Below, in pieces: positions 46,907-57,900 of a stretch of DNA of 64,000 bases. The position numbers and the translations under genes were made by a program. This stretch comes from Ulota crispa (taxonomy: Eukaryota > Streptophyta > Bryopsida > Orthotrichales > Orthotrichaceae), in NCBI GenBank assembly GCA_963920765.1, contig OY987247.1, positions 15,286,471 through 15,350,470 on the forward strand. Direction: 5' to 3'. Under the pieces are notes generated by a model. The model was not told where the DNA came from and searched no databases. It saw only the letters and a program-made list of their open reading frames with translations. Each line of letters opens with the position of its first letter. Within the stretch, counting starts at the first letter, position 1.

Positions 46907-47830
46907 AGGTAGCAACACCCATAATCATCACTTCTAAAATCTTGAAAAAATTGTGGAAGGCAATAGATGTAAATTACAAGAATGTACATGTGAATATGAA
47001 ACCTTACTATTGGTATTAGGTGCAATTGCAAGCGGCTCTTTAAAGATTCACAACTTATTCTCACAATATCCAAATAATACTTTTGAAAACGCAAATTCAT
47101 CATTTTTCTCTTGCTAGTTGGATCCTATAATTTGCTAGATGTTTATTAACTCCTAAATGCCCAAGGCCTATTTGAGCTTCTTGGAATTTTCATGAAATTG
47201 CACAATCAATCAACCTTTTAGAAATTTTCATCAACTTTTTTTCAAATGTAACTGTGCAAATTTAAACTAAACATGTTAGAGATTACATGGAAAAAGAAAA
47301 CACAACAATATCACTTATAGTTTGAAAGATTATAATGTTTGAACATGAGGGTGTTAAAACTGCAAAATTGACTTGGAGTTTTCTAATCCTCCTTTCACAT
47401 GTCAAATCTAAAAAGTTGGTCATCAAAAAAATATGAGGTTTAAGGTCATTACATGTTTAACCTCAACCAACTTACGGCTTTCAAAATCTACTCTTGTATT
47501 TTTTTTAAATGGATTTCTAATGCAGATTTTTTTCTAGTCTCTAGTGTATTTGAGGCTCATTTTCAAGATCTTCCAACACTAGAAAACTCAAGTTTGCAGT
47601 GGACACCCTTGTACAAAATCTTGAGTTAAAAAATCATCAACACTTATTTTCAAAATCAGGTTTTTGATGTTGGAAATAGACTTCAAAAAAACTTGTATTG
47701 AAAAAAAAACAATTAAAATAGTGATTTGATAAAGTTTTATTCTACTTCAAAGTTTTGTGAAGACCCAAATCTAGTTGCTTGGGCATTTAGGGGTTAATAA
47801 CCATCATGTTCAAAACCCTTAATGTTATTG
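46907..47830. mobile_element. TA-type MITE (copy E) interrupted by a TTAA element
   Basis: Starts AGGTAGCAACACCCATAA after TA at 46905-46906 and runs colinear with copy D to GATGTTTATTAA, then resumes at 47794 with TTAATAACCATCATGTTCAAA. The right end is truncated after about 47825. Confidence 0.75.
47150..47793. mobile_element. TTAA-flanked element nested in a MITE, 644 bp
   Basis: Left CTCCTAAATGCCCAAGG after TTAA at 47146-47149; right inward CCCCTAAATGCCCAAGC before TTAA at 47794-47797. Copy D shows the uninterrupted site with a single TTAA (TCTATTAATAGTC). Interior matches 27482-28127. Confidence 0.88.
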
Positions 47831-48896
47831 ATCACGCTGCAGGATTACAACGTTTTGTCTACAGATCGAGCGCGTGCTTTGTGCGTTTATCGGTTGCTCT
47901 TCTCGCTAGCACATGTCCTTGAAGAAGACAAAAACAAAAAGAAATGAACGAATTCTTCCAGCAGAGAGAGAAGATTTTCAGACATTGGGTGGAAGTAATC
48001 ATTGAAGCAAGTCAAGCAACTATTTCCGTGATAAAAGACACCTAGCTTGACTGATACCAGAAGAGCAGATAGACTACACTGCAGTTCTTAGTCAACCACA
48101 AGAAAGTATAAATGAGGATTGAGTCTTGCTCCCACACTCTCATTTAGTTGGAGATACTCATAAGGTACATTCAAAGCAAGGGTGTTGAAAACGTGAGGTA
48201 TAGAACATGACCTTTCAGGTTCGAGAGGAGGTTAAATTACAGCCCATGGGAGGATAAACATACTCCCATGGATGAGAGCTCCTTCACACACAAGGAGGAA
48301 AGTTAATATTTGATTGCCTTTGATTTTGTAGTTGTTCAATTTTATGTCCACTAAGAAAAGAGGTTAACAGCATCAGAACATTGTTCAAGCAAAAGGTTAA
48401 CTGAAAGAAAGTAAAACCAATGCTTCGTTCATAGACAAAATTGCCACCTCCACAATTCCTTAAATGAATTCATTCCTCGCTCCAAAGGTCACCAACCCCA
48501 CGCCCACGTTGTTGATGCCCTTTTAAACCGTTTTAGTTCCTCTGTGGTCCAATATTTTCATCCAAAATACGTCAGGGTTAATACCGGGTGTAGTTACCTT
48601 CGCCCATATTCCATTGAAATGAGGAATCGCCAGATGACAACCACACTTAAGCGTCCTTGCATTTAAAATTTGAGTCGAAAGTATAAACTGCCCTTGGTTG
48701 ACATCTCATCAATGAACAAGGCCCTCGTTCACTTCTGCACATTCGAAGTTTATTGTTCCAACCCGACGGAACTGAATGCAGTTATCGAGTTCTATTTTCT
48801 TACACCACCGTTAATTGCACACACTGCTAATGTAGCTCATTTGGTAAGAACTGTTTACATGAAGGTCTGCATTCTCAGTAACAGAAGCACCTGAAT
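47831..48896. other. 3' flank of the minus-strand plastid-protein gene
   Basis: Nearest part should be 3'UTR. No other gene recognised; frames such as 48670-48894 plus lack features. Confidence 0.45.
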
Positions 48897-51425
48897 CTAG
48901 AAGATTGGAAGCATCATCGTTACATCCCATAGCGCCTTCACTTTGCCGGCGACCCATTGTGATGCGGGGACGTTGTTGGTGACCAATCCTAAAAATCTCA
49001 CCATAGCCAATGTAGCCATCTGCAAGTCGATCCCATCCTTCTGCTTTAGCAACATATGTGCATAAAACTTGAAATAAAAAAAGTAATGGCACAAAACAAA
49101 AAATTGTTGTCTTCCCACTGGCAATTCGTTAAATCCACATTTAACTTGCACAAATGGCGTGGTTGCCCTTGCAATTAAAAGGGCTGAAACATTAGATAGA
49201 GGATACTATAACGACCTGATCCTTCGAGAATACTGAAACCATAATGGAGCTGATCCCATCTGCTATACTGACCCCTGGACCAACAGCAACTCATCTATTC
49301 ATACACAGTTGGAATTATTCAAGGGAAAATTTCATGGATACCCCTGAAGTTTTCCATATTTTCATAGATACCCATGCTTTTTCAGAAATTTCACAAATAG
49401 TCTTGGACCAAAATTTTTAGGCATTTGTTTTGTTGGGCATGCCACCTCCCTTCTTCCTTTGTGCGCACAAATAACAAGAAAGAAGTAGTGTGCGCACAAA
49501 GGGAGAAGGAAGTGACATGCACAACAAAACAAACGCCTAATTTTTTTGGTCCAAGGGTATTTGTGAAGTTTCTGAAAAAGTAGGGGTATCTATGAAAATA
49601 TGGCAAACTTCAGGGGTATCCATGAAATTTTCCCATTATTCAATAGGTGACACGTGATGTCAGCTTGACTTGCTAAACGTCCACGGCCACTAATCTTTGA
49701 ATGGTAACGAGGTTCTACAGACGCTTAAAGTGGTCAACAACTTTCCACTTTTAACGCGAATACGAAATTTAGCCGTGTCACAAAATATTTGGCTTCTGTA
49801 CCCCCCTAGATCTCTTCATACAATGCATCTCCAAAAAACAAAAAATCCAGAATATGATAAAATGCTCAAAGCGATATTAAAAGTAGGGAAAATTTCATGG
49901 ATACCCCTGAAGTTTGCAATATTTTCATAGAAACCCCTGCTTTTCCAGAAATATCACAAATACCCTTGGACCCCAAAAATTTAGGAGTTTGTTTTGTTAT
50001 GCATGTCACTTCCTTCTCCCTTTGTGCGCACACTACTTCTTTCTTGTTATGCGTGTGCACAAAGGAAGATGGCATGCACAACAAAACAAACACCTAAAAA
50101 ATTTGGTCCAAGGATATTTGTGATATTTCTGAAAAAGCAGGGGTATCTATGAAAATGTGGCAAACCTCAGGGGTATCCATGATATTTTCCCATTATTCAA
50201 TAGGTGACATGTGATGTCAGCTTGACTTGCTAAATGTCCACGGCCACTAATCTTTGAATAGCAATGGGGTTCTACAGATGCTTGAAGTGGTCAACAAATT
50301 TCCCACTTTAAAAGTGCATACAAAATTTAGCCGTTTCACAGAAGATTTGGCCTATGTATCCCCAAGATCTCTCCACACTCTATGCTTCTCCAAAAAATAG
50401 AAAATCCAAAATATGATGAAATGCTCAAAGCGACACACAAAGAGTATCACTCTACCTTAGAAGATCAAAGGCAATGGTAAAGCATCAAACAGACAGATCG
50501 AGTGTGAATGACGTACCACTTTCCACTGCCGCTCGAAGAAAGCGTGCAGCTCCTCCCAGAGCTTTCCTTTCAACTCGGCCAATTTCTGGAAATCCGTAGG
50601 ATTTACTTGCAGAATTCCGAGAATCGGCTTGCGCAAGTTGTAGGCCAACCACGCAACAGTAAGTGGATCCAAGGCATTTGAGACTTGCGTCAGTTTTCTG
50701 AGTTTAGCAGGATGGGTGGAAAAGGCTGCCAAGACAGCCTCCAGCACTCGCACCCATCCGAAAAAGGCGAAAGCAAAAACAAGGTAATTAAGATCCGTGG
50801 CGATGCGCACCAACTGAGCATGCTGCATTGTGAGCTCAGTTGCAGTCCACTGAGACAATGCCGTCTTGCCATCCTTCGACTCGTAATGCGAGGCCTCAAA
50901 TGCTATGAGCTCAGGCTGCTGCTTCTCCTCCTTCTTAAATATGCCAACCACGCCGCCAACAGTGTTCGTTACAAACTGCTTACTTCCATGTCCAATTTTG
51001 AACACTATTTTTCTTAACGTTCTCACAGAATACAGAGACTCCCCGATTTCCTGTACTTCCGTGTCGTCCCCTGATAATTGGACCTCCGTAATCTCGTCCT
51101 CATCGAGAGCTTTGATACTCTCTGAATCTGCAGGCAGGTCTGCGTCTCTTCCAGCTAATACTCTGCCTGACCTTGCATGAACATAACCTTGTCCTCCGAG
51201 AATACACGAGCTCTTCTCAGTTAACCTCGCTCTTACTGGTAATGCTCTTGTTATAAAAGGTGAAGTAACGTTAACTTTGTAACCAGACTTCTTACTAATG
51301 GAGCTTGAGAAGACTAATGTTGCTGCACCACCACCTGCGTTTCTACATAATATATCGTTTGAAGAAATCACAGGCGACATGCTTGTCTGTTCTATTAATG
51401 CTACATTCGCAATCCCTAAAGCCAT
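48897..51425 (-). CDS. Predicted chloroplast membrane protein of unknown function
   Basis: Two exons on the minus strand, 51425-50517 and 49067-48897, join in phase 0 (GTG|GTACGT ... TTTCAAG|TTT) to give 359 aa. The N-terminus (MALGIANVALIEQTSMSPVI, then Ser- and Lys/Arg-rich to about residue 68) looks like a plastid transit peptide. An acidic segment follows (about 100-130), then a basic one. There is a hydrophobic helix at about 213-236 (LVFAFAFFGWVRVLEAVLAA) and a second, weaker one at about 253-272. The last exon encodes a helix-rich tail (DGIDLQMATLAMVRFLGLV). I do not recognise the family. The 1449-bp intron contains the tandem duplication and two hairpin MITEs. Another frame of the last exon (down to 48811) is also long, but does not match the splice phase. 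Confidence 0.75.
49323..49634. mobile_element. Hairpin MITE, Mutator-like (copy 2), 312 bp
   Basis: GGGAAAATTTCATGGATACC and its inverse at the ends, flanked by a perfect 9-bp duplication ATTATTCAA (49314-49322 and 49635-49643). Confidence 0.88.
49886..50191. mobile_element. Hairpin MITE, Mutator-like (copy 3), 306 bp
   Basis: Same sequence as copy 2 with changes. Only its right flank has ATTATTCAA (50192-50200); the left is AAAAGTA, as expected if it arose by segment duplication and not by independent insertion. Confidence 0.82.
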
Positions 51426-52280
51426 GATACTGTACCTTAAAAAAACAATGTATACGGAAACGCTCTGGGGTTAAATTATAAAACAAAATTAACAGAATGT
51501 CGAAATCATAACACTAGGCATGAGTCGCCTCTCCCTGACACGCAACAAGGCCGCATCGGTTTCAACTCCTCCAGATTTGAACACAAATACCGGTTCTCCC
51601 TGCATTGACAATCACGACGCGTCAAAAGTCATTTTCTTTAGGAGCTCCACAGAAAGATGCAAAAGGTAAAGCAAGTGATCCTATTTATGAATCCAAATCC
51701 GAAGCAGCACAATTGACATTGCCATATTTCAAATTTTCACGCAAATAATTGCAAGAAATTGGCACTTTTCCAGACGCCAATCTGAAACCCTGGATCTACA
51801 CCGGCTTAGACTTCTGTGCGCTTAAAATGTCACAAATGGTTTATTGTCAATCTAGTCAAAGATTGTCTGTTAGGGACGGTGGATCCATTATATACCTATC
51901 ATAATACGCAAACCAATCGTTTTGAATTAATTTTAATTCATATTAATCATGTATAGATGCAATCATTTTTATAGTGGCAATCTAAAACATGCCATTTTAC
52001 CGACAAATGACCGTAATCACTTCAAACCGCTTTTGATCCAGTTACCAAAACACAACACTTCCACGCACAAAAGCTTTAATACTAAAGCTCTAATACACAA
52101 AACAAAGGAAAGCATCACTGCTGCGAATAAACGATAGATTCCGCTAGCTCCAGAAATTCAAAATAATAATCAAATTTCGATTTTCCATCTCAGAGTGATC
52201 AATCCAAAAACCTCACACAAGCTCAAACCTGCTCTCCACGGCTCCACAAGCAAACAATCTCAAGCAAGCACCGAACGTAC

Positions 52281-52480
52281 CTCTTGGAAAGCTTCAACAT
52301 AAGGCTCGACTACAAGCAGCATCGGAGAGCATCGCCACCACGAATCAATGTCAAGCTCCTCCAGCTTCAGAAATTCATAATATTTTTTCAGTTTAAACAA
52401 ATCGTGCTCCTCCTCCTCATTCTTTCGCAATAAGCAGGAGACTGAGTGAGTTTCCCTGTGAGAAACAATACAATACAATT
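52281..52480 (-). promoter_or_regulatory. Probable 5'UTR exon with a long upstream open frame
   Basis: A good donor CCAAGAG|GTACGTTC (exon end at 52281) pairs with the acceptor GGTACAG|TATC four bases before the ATG at 51425. The exon contains an upstream ATG frame from 52478 (MYCIVSHRETHSVSCLLRKN..., then an acidic and Trp-containing part) that would run across the splice out of frame with the main protein. Exon 5' limit is unknown. Confidence 0.45.
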
Positions 52481-52933
52481 TCCTCGGCGCTTCACAAGTA
52501 ATCTGCCAATTGCAAGCTCCGAATTACAAACCAGGCTATTGTCATAAAACCGAGTCCTAAACTCCTCAGCTTACGAATTCACGACAACCGTGTCCTAAGC
52601 TGGCGAATTCACGAAAAATGTGTCCTAAGATGACGAATTGACGGAGACTGTGTACTAAGTTGAGGAATTGACGGATTGTGCCGTTGAAATCTGGCTGCCT
52701 CGTTGCGATTTCTGCACCGCAGAGCTTCAGTTGAGTGGAACGGAATCAGAGGCTACCGACATTAGTGCGGGGAGAGAGGAGCGACACGCGGGCGCAGCAT
52801 GCGGAGTCGAGCGAGATAAGGGCTGGAGCTGATGGAAACAGAACTGGCTCTACTCATAACCCTAACTTTTTGTGGAGGAATCTCGGTGCCTTGATGGCAC
52901 TCCTGCCCCTGCTGATTCCCAGCGAGACCAATA

Positions 52934-53485
52934 GGGGGTTTCATATATCTCAAAAAAACGGTGAACGAATGGTAGTGAACGATTATTACGTTCACGTGAA
53001 GTCACAAAAGTGAACAACGTGAAGCCTTTCCTTCCTGGTCTTTCCTGTTAGTTCCTTCGTTTGTGTTCCTATCGTTCTCACGTGCGCTCTTGTTTGTGTT
53101 GTTGCTTGTCTCTTGGCTCTTGCTTTGCACCTCTGGCTCTCACTCCGCACCTTTATACAATTTGGATGCAGAGTTGATTGTTAGGTTAAGGTTATTCAAG
53201 GAATTGCAATGCGCGAGAAGCAGCAATGGTGGAGCTGAAGAGATCTTGATTAGAAGCGGACAATTGTGGAGACAAAGGGTTCCAGATTAGAAGCAAAGAT
53301 GGTGTTCAAGGGATCTGTATGGGATTGGTGATTGTGGGTAAAATTGAAAGGGTGGTGAGTAGTTCACTACAATTCAGATATTTGAATGGTTGATCGCGAG
53401 GACATCAATGGTGGCTTGACTAACTTGTTCACTAATTTCATTCACGTGAACAAAATTGCTGGTTTAGGGTATATTTGAAACCCCC
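52934..53485. mobile_element. Tourist/Harbinger-like element with unrelated interior, 552 bp
   Basis: Ends GGGGGTTTCATATATCTC and (inward) GGGGGTTTCAAATATACCC, with further pairing of TTCACGTGAA blocks. TA or TAA lies next to both ends. The interior (53040-53300) includes a 75-codon plus-strand frame with a signal-peptide-like start (MFLSFSRALLFVLLLVSWLL) of unknown origin. Confidence 0.5.
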
Positions 53486-53556
53486 TAATATGGGGCTTCA
53501 AACTAAAACTTTATCAAGTGACTCACTCTCGGGGATTCACGTCAGTGAATTCACTA

Positions 53557-53859
53557 CACCAAATAGTGCATTTAGGTGGCCCCATACTAATTTCTCAACA
53601 TTCCACATTATTGAAGTATTTATTGTTATTATCAGTAACTTTGATCAATAATTATTGTGATAAATAATTTTTATAAGATTTGAAAACTATTAAAAAGCTA
53701 TAGAAACACAAACTAACAACATCAAAGTTATAAATCAAGTGAAATTTTAATATATAGAAAGTAACATGCACTTCCATGTGGGTAAGTAGTGGGTCATGAT
53801 GTAACTTTCCAAGGTAAGGCAACCTAATTGTTGAGGCAACCTAAATGCACTATTTGGTG
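53557..53859. mobile_element. MITE with CACCAAATAGTGCATTTAG ends (copy 1)
   Basis: CACCAAATAGTGCATTTAGG at the left and its inverse at the right; about 303 bp. Confidence 0.75.
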
Positions 53860-53861
53860 AA

Positions 53862-54191
53862 CACCAAATAGTGCATTTAGATTGCCCCATACTAATTTCT
53901 CGACATTTCACACTATTTAAATATTTACCATGACGACAGTAAATTTTGTCAATACTTATTGCAATAAACAATGGAGGAAGCAGGTAGAAGTTAAGTGTAG
54001 CAAAAAGCGCCAAAGTTAACGAGCAAAGAAGCTGGAACTTTAGACAAAACCATGAGTTATTGTAACATAAAGAAAGTTGCATGCCCCTCCAAATGACCAA
54101 GGGTGAGTCATGAGGTAACTTTGTCAAGGTAAGGCAACCTAATTGTTAAGGCAGCCTGATTGTTAAAGCAACCTAAATGCACTATTTGGTG
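53862..54191. mobile_element. MITE with CACCAAATAGTGCATTTAG ends (copy 2)
   Basis: Starts two bases after copy 1 in the same orientation, about 330 bp, with the same ends and the CCCCATACTAATTTCTCGAC interior. The pair is head to tail. Confidence 0.75.
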
Positions 54192-54781
54192 TGGTGAACT
54201 GCAAGGTGACTCATCTCTAGCTTTACTTCTAACGTGATTCACGTGAGGAGTGAATTTCAGAAACTCACCTTTGCAACTTTGCGTGGTTCATTCACCTGTG
54301 TCCTCAAACCCCAAAACTTCTTTTTGCAAAAAGAAACTTCTGCAAAGTCACGGCTGTCTTAGACTTTGCGCGTGCGAGGGAACAAAAACAATTCACTAGT
54401 GAATGGAGATCCTATGAGGTGCAAAGCTTGAAGGCCAAATTTTATGTTTGAAACCCCCTAATGACTATTTAATGATGCTAGTAGACGTATTCCACATTTT
54501 TCTTTTCTTTTATCTTTTCCTTATCTTGTGTTCTTTTTCTTTTTCTTTTTCTCCATTCACTCTTCCTTTTCTTCTTTCTTTTTCTTAATTGAACCCATAT
54601 AAATTCAAATATACATAATCCTAGAATAAGTATGTTTGCCATTATCATTAAATGAACATGTAATAAATATGAAAGTTACCCTTCTTTTCTTTCTAGAACT
54701 CCTAAACATGATGCAATGTGGTGGATTTAGCAAAAACTGTGGTGGATTTAGCAATTCCCAAAATTTTGTGTAGGAAACTCG

Positions 54782-54981
54782 NNNNNNNNNNNNNNNNNNN
54801 NNNNNNNNNNNNNNNNNNNNNNNNNNNNNNNNNNNNNNNNNNNNNNNNNNNNNNNNNNNNNNNNNNNNNNNNNNNNNNNNNNNNNNNNNNNNNNNNNNNN
54901 NNNNNNNNNNNNNNNNNNNNNNNNNNNNNNNNNNNNNNNNNNNNNNNNNNNNNNNNNNNNNNNNNNNNNNNNNNNNNNNNN
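54782..54981. other. Assembly gap of exactly 200 N
   Basis: Two hundred consecutive N, a standard placeholder size, so the true distance is unknown. Open frames crossing it are meaningless. Confidence 1.
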
Positions 54982-57900
54982 CAGCAAAACAACTAACTGA
55001 AAATGGACAATGTTGGATTTTAGCTAGTGAAGTCTACATTTCTTCCTAAACACTAAGTGAGATGGTTCTTTCAAGGGAAACAGGACGTCTCAATTATCTT
55101 GAAACATCAAATAAATCCCTGGTTTTGTGTAAGAATTTCAATTATAACTTGATTACTTTTGAAAATATCATAAATATCTCTTGTTTTCTTATGCCTCTCC
55201 AATTCTAAGACGAACCAATGAAAAGGTCAGGGCTTTTTCTAATTTTTGTTTTTATTTTTGTTTTTTCTGCTTGGTCTTAAATATGAATCATCTCGGAATG
55301 TACTGAGCTAACTCTTGCTACTATATTTTACATGTAGTGTTCATTCTCTTCAATGTAGTTTTTCTGTCAAGCTATAAGCTTATGAGAAGGTAATGATAGA
55401 CATCAAATCAACAAAGAGATATTTTAACTTAAAATATCTATGATGACTTTATATTATTTTGGTCTATGGTAACTAAATTCTACTTCCATAAATCCTGTCA
55501 AATTAATTCAACAAAAGCTACCAAGGACTAATTCATCAAAACAGCATGAAAAAAGAAATTCTAAGAAACATTCTAAGTATGAGATTACGTATGATAATCA
55601 TATGTTAAATTAATCCGCACAAAACTTTGACCCAATTGTTTAGATAGGTAATAGCCTAATTCAATATCCAAAAAATATAAAATAATAGAAGGGACAAGAA
55701 TTGTGTGCAATGGTGAATCCTTTTGCATAGTGAGTGGAATTCACTTACGATAATGTAGATTTGTTTTTTTAATAATGAAATTTAACCTCGGGGAGGTGAG
55801 TCTCCAATTTGTAGTAAATAACGTGAGATAAAAAATAGGGTTAATTTTATTCATTGGAGATAAATTTTATATCTTTTTTCAATTTACCATAGCATTAGAA
55901 AAATATGTCTTGCTACATTATGTGTAAAATAGGGTGGTGTATAATTGTCCATTTTAGAATATTGTAGAAAAAAAAAGGGTGGGAATTATAAAAATATCCT
56001 AAAAGCGTTTAGTAGGGTGAGTGTAGGGTTTAGAGTTCATGAGCAATATGGATGAAAAATAGTTTTTTGTTCGGGTTTTGGGTTGTAACGGTTTAGGGTT
56101 TAGCAATAGGCTATAGGGTAATTGAAGAAGGGACAAGCGTGCTGGCAAAGGCTGGCATTGTTGTGGAATCTCAAGAGTAGGGTTTGTGCTGGCAAGCACA
56201 TCAGATTCTTTACACGCTGACTTCTTTACACATTGTTATGCTAAGCTTATTGTTGCTCTTGTTGGCACTTAGGATTCTCATATTTGAGATTGCTTTCTTG
56301 TTGTTTGCAATTTTTCTCTCCTCGGATTATTAGAATGGGCTGAAAGTGGCGCCAAGGGTGGTGTGCAATTGAAGCTTCTCATCCTCCTTACAAAAATTTC
56401 CTCACAACTCTGTACGTGCAAGCGCGAGAGTGTGAGCTTAGTGGAGTTTGCATTTAGGGTTGGATTTTTTTTCTTTATTGGCGCTTTCAAGGTTGGATTG
56501 CTTATCTTCTTCCGCCAACAATGGTGGTGGACGTCGGCGTTACCGCTCAGTTCCTTCTACAATTCTCAACAGTAAGAGTTTGGATTTACGCTCAAACTTA
56601 CCTATTGTAGTCTGCCTGGTTTGTTCCTTTCCTCTTTTCTTCTCCATTTCAAGGTTTAGTACTTCAGAGTTTGCCATTTGTTGTTTTGTGAGTATGCATG
56701 TGGTTGAAGGTAGTCTGAATTTTTAGGAATGGATTAGGGTTTAGGAAGGTTGCTTATAAGTATGGTTTGAGGAACTTGCTATGTGTTAAAATCTTATGCT
56801 ATTTTCTTGCGGGCCAAAGTCTTCTATTATCCCATTATATAAACATAACTTTTTCTTATGGTGCTTTTGTGTTTGTAAAAAAAACAAAGTCTAAAGAATT
56901 AAGCCATATAACCATTTAGAAATAAGCATAGGGTACCCTAAAATACACTAAAGTAGTCAAGAAAAAAATTACCTTAAAGAATCTAAATACCCCCATTTAA
57001 TTACCCCATTATTGCAAGTAATATCCAATCATAAAGGGGTGTGACCCTCGAAAATTTAACCTCTTTTTCTACAATGTTTTTATGCTATGGATATCTAATT
57101 ACATTACATTGTGCATTAAACAAGATTTAGATACACCTAGGTCATAGATTCCTACAATCATCAACTTTGCATTAATTTATGAACCAATTATACTTCCAAA
57201 ATATTGCACAACCACTTACAGTTACTTTGTCATTTACTTTGTAAGAATCGAACCAGAGTGCAAAAATCTTTCGTCATTTTCTATTACCTATCTAGGTGTC
57301 AAAGAGCTTATACAATTGATTTTAAGTGCAAAAACTTTGCCAAGAATATCGTGAAAGCACTGTCCATGTTTGTGACTGTGATTTTATTCTCTTTAACTCT
57401 AGCATGCCCAAGCAAGGCCTCTTTGGTTTGTTAGATTTTTTTCCTTACAAACACCATATCCTTTAATAATGTCCAATTTTATTCATCTAAATTTTCAATG
57501 CTTCTTGTATTGCATCCTCAACTTTATTATTGTGTTGGACTTTAAAACTTCATTAAAATCCTCTATAATGAACCCCCTAAAGCCTTGGGCCCTTTATTTT
57601 GTCAAAAGACACTCAAAACTGCCATTTTTATTGCAAAGAGTAAAAAGTTTGAAGTTTGTCTTTTTGCGTATCTAATCATAGGGTCTTGTACAAGACTAGT
57701 ACAAGAATGTGGAAAAAAAATTCAAAAATTTTGACCACACAGATTGCAAGATTTTTTTGTTTTAACTGTAAAGAACAAACATTTTTGCACCTTGCATGAC
57801 AAGATTATTTGACTTTGAACTTTTTTAACTTAAAACTTTTGCACCACAAAGTTTTGAGGTTTATTATTTTATGGTGGAAAATTGAGTTGAGAATCTTTGG

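Larger units (their letters stand above)
49323..50440. repeat. About 560-bp tandem duplication inside the intron
   Basis: Unit 1 (49323-49885) and unit 2 (49886-about 50440) each consist of a hairpin MITE followed by the same ~250-bp flank (AATAGGTGACAYGTGATGTC, then GCCACTAATCTTTGAAT, to ATGCTCAAAGCGA). The flank copies differ by scattered substitutions. The duplication lies entirely within the intron 49068-50516. Confidence 0.88.
53489..54458. mobile_element. Second Tourist/Harbinger-like element, carrying two nested MITEs
   Basis: Left GGGGCTTCAAACTAAAAC and right inward GGGGGTTTCAAACATAAAAT; the right half (54200-54458) is closely similar to 41220-41438. Directly follows the previous element with TAA at the joint (53486-53488) and TAA at 54459-54461. 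Confidence 0.6.

Noticed and set aside
54702-54996. Open frames on both strands across the gap
   Set aside because: Consist mostly of N.
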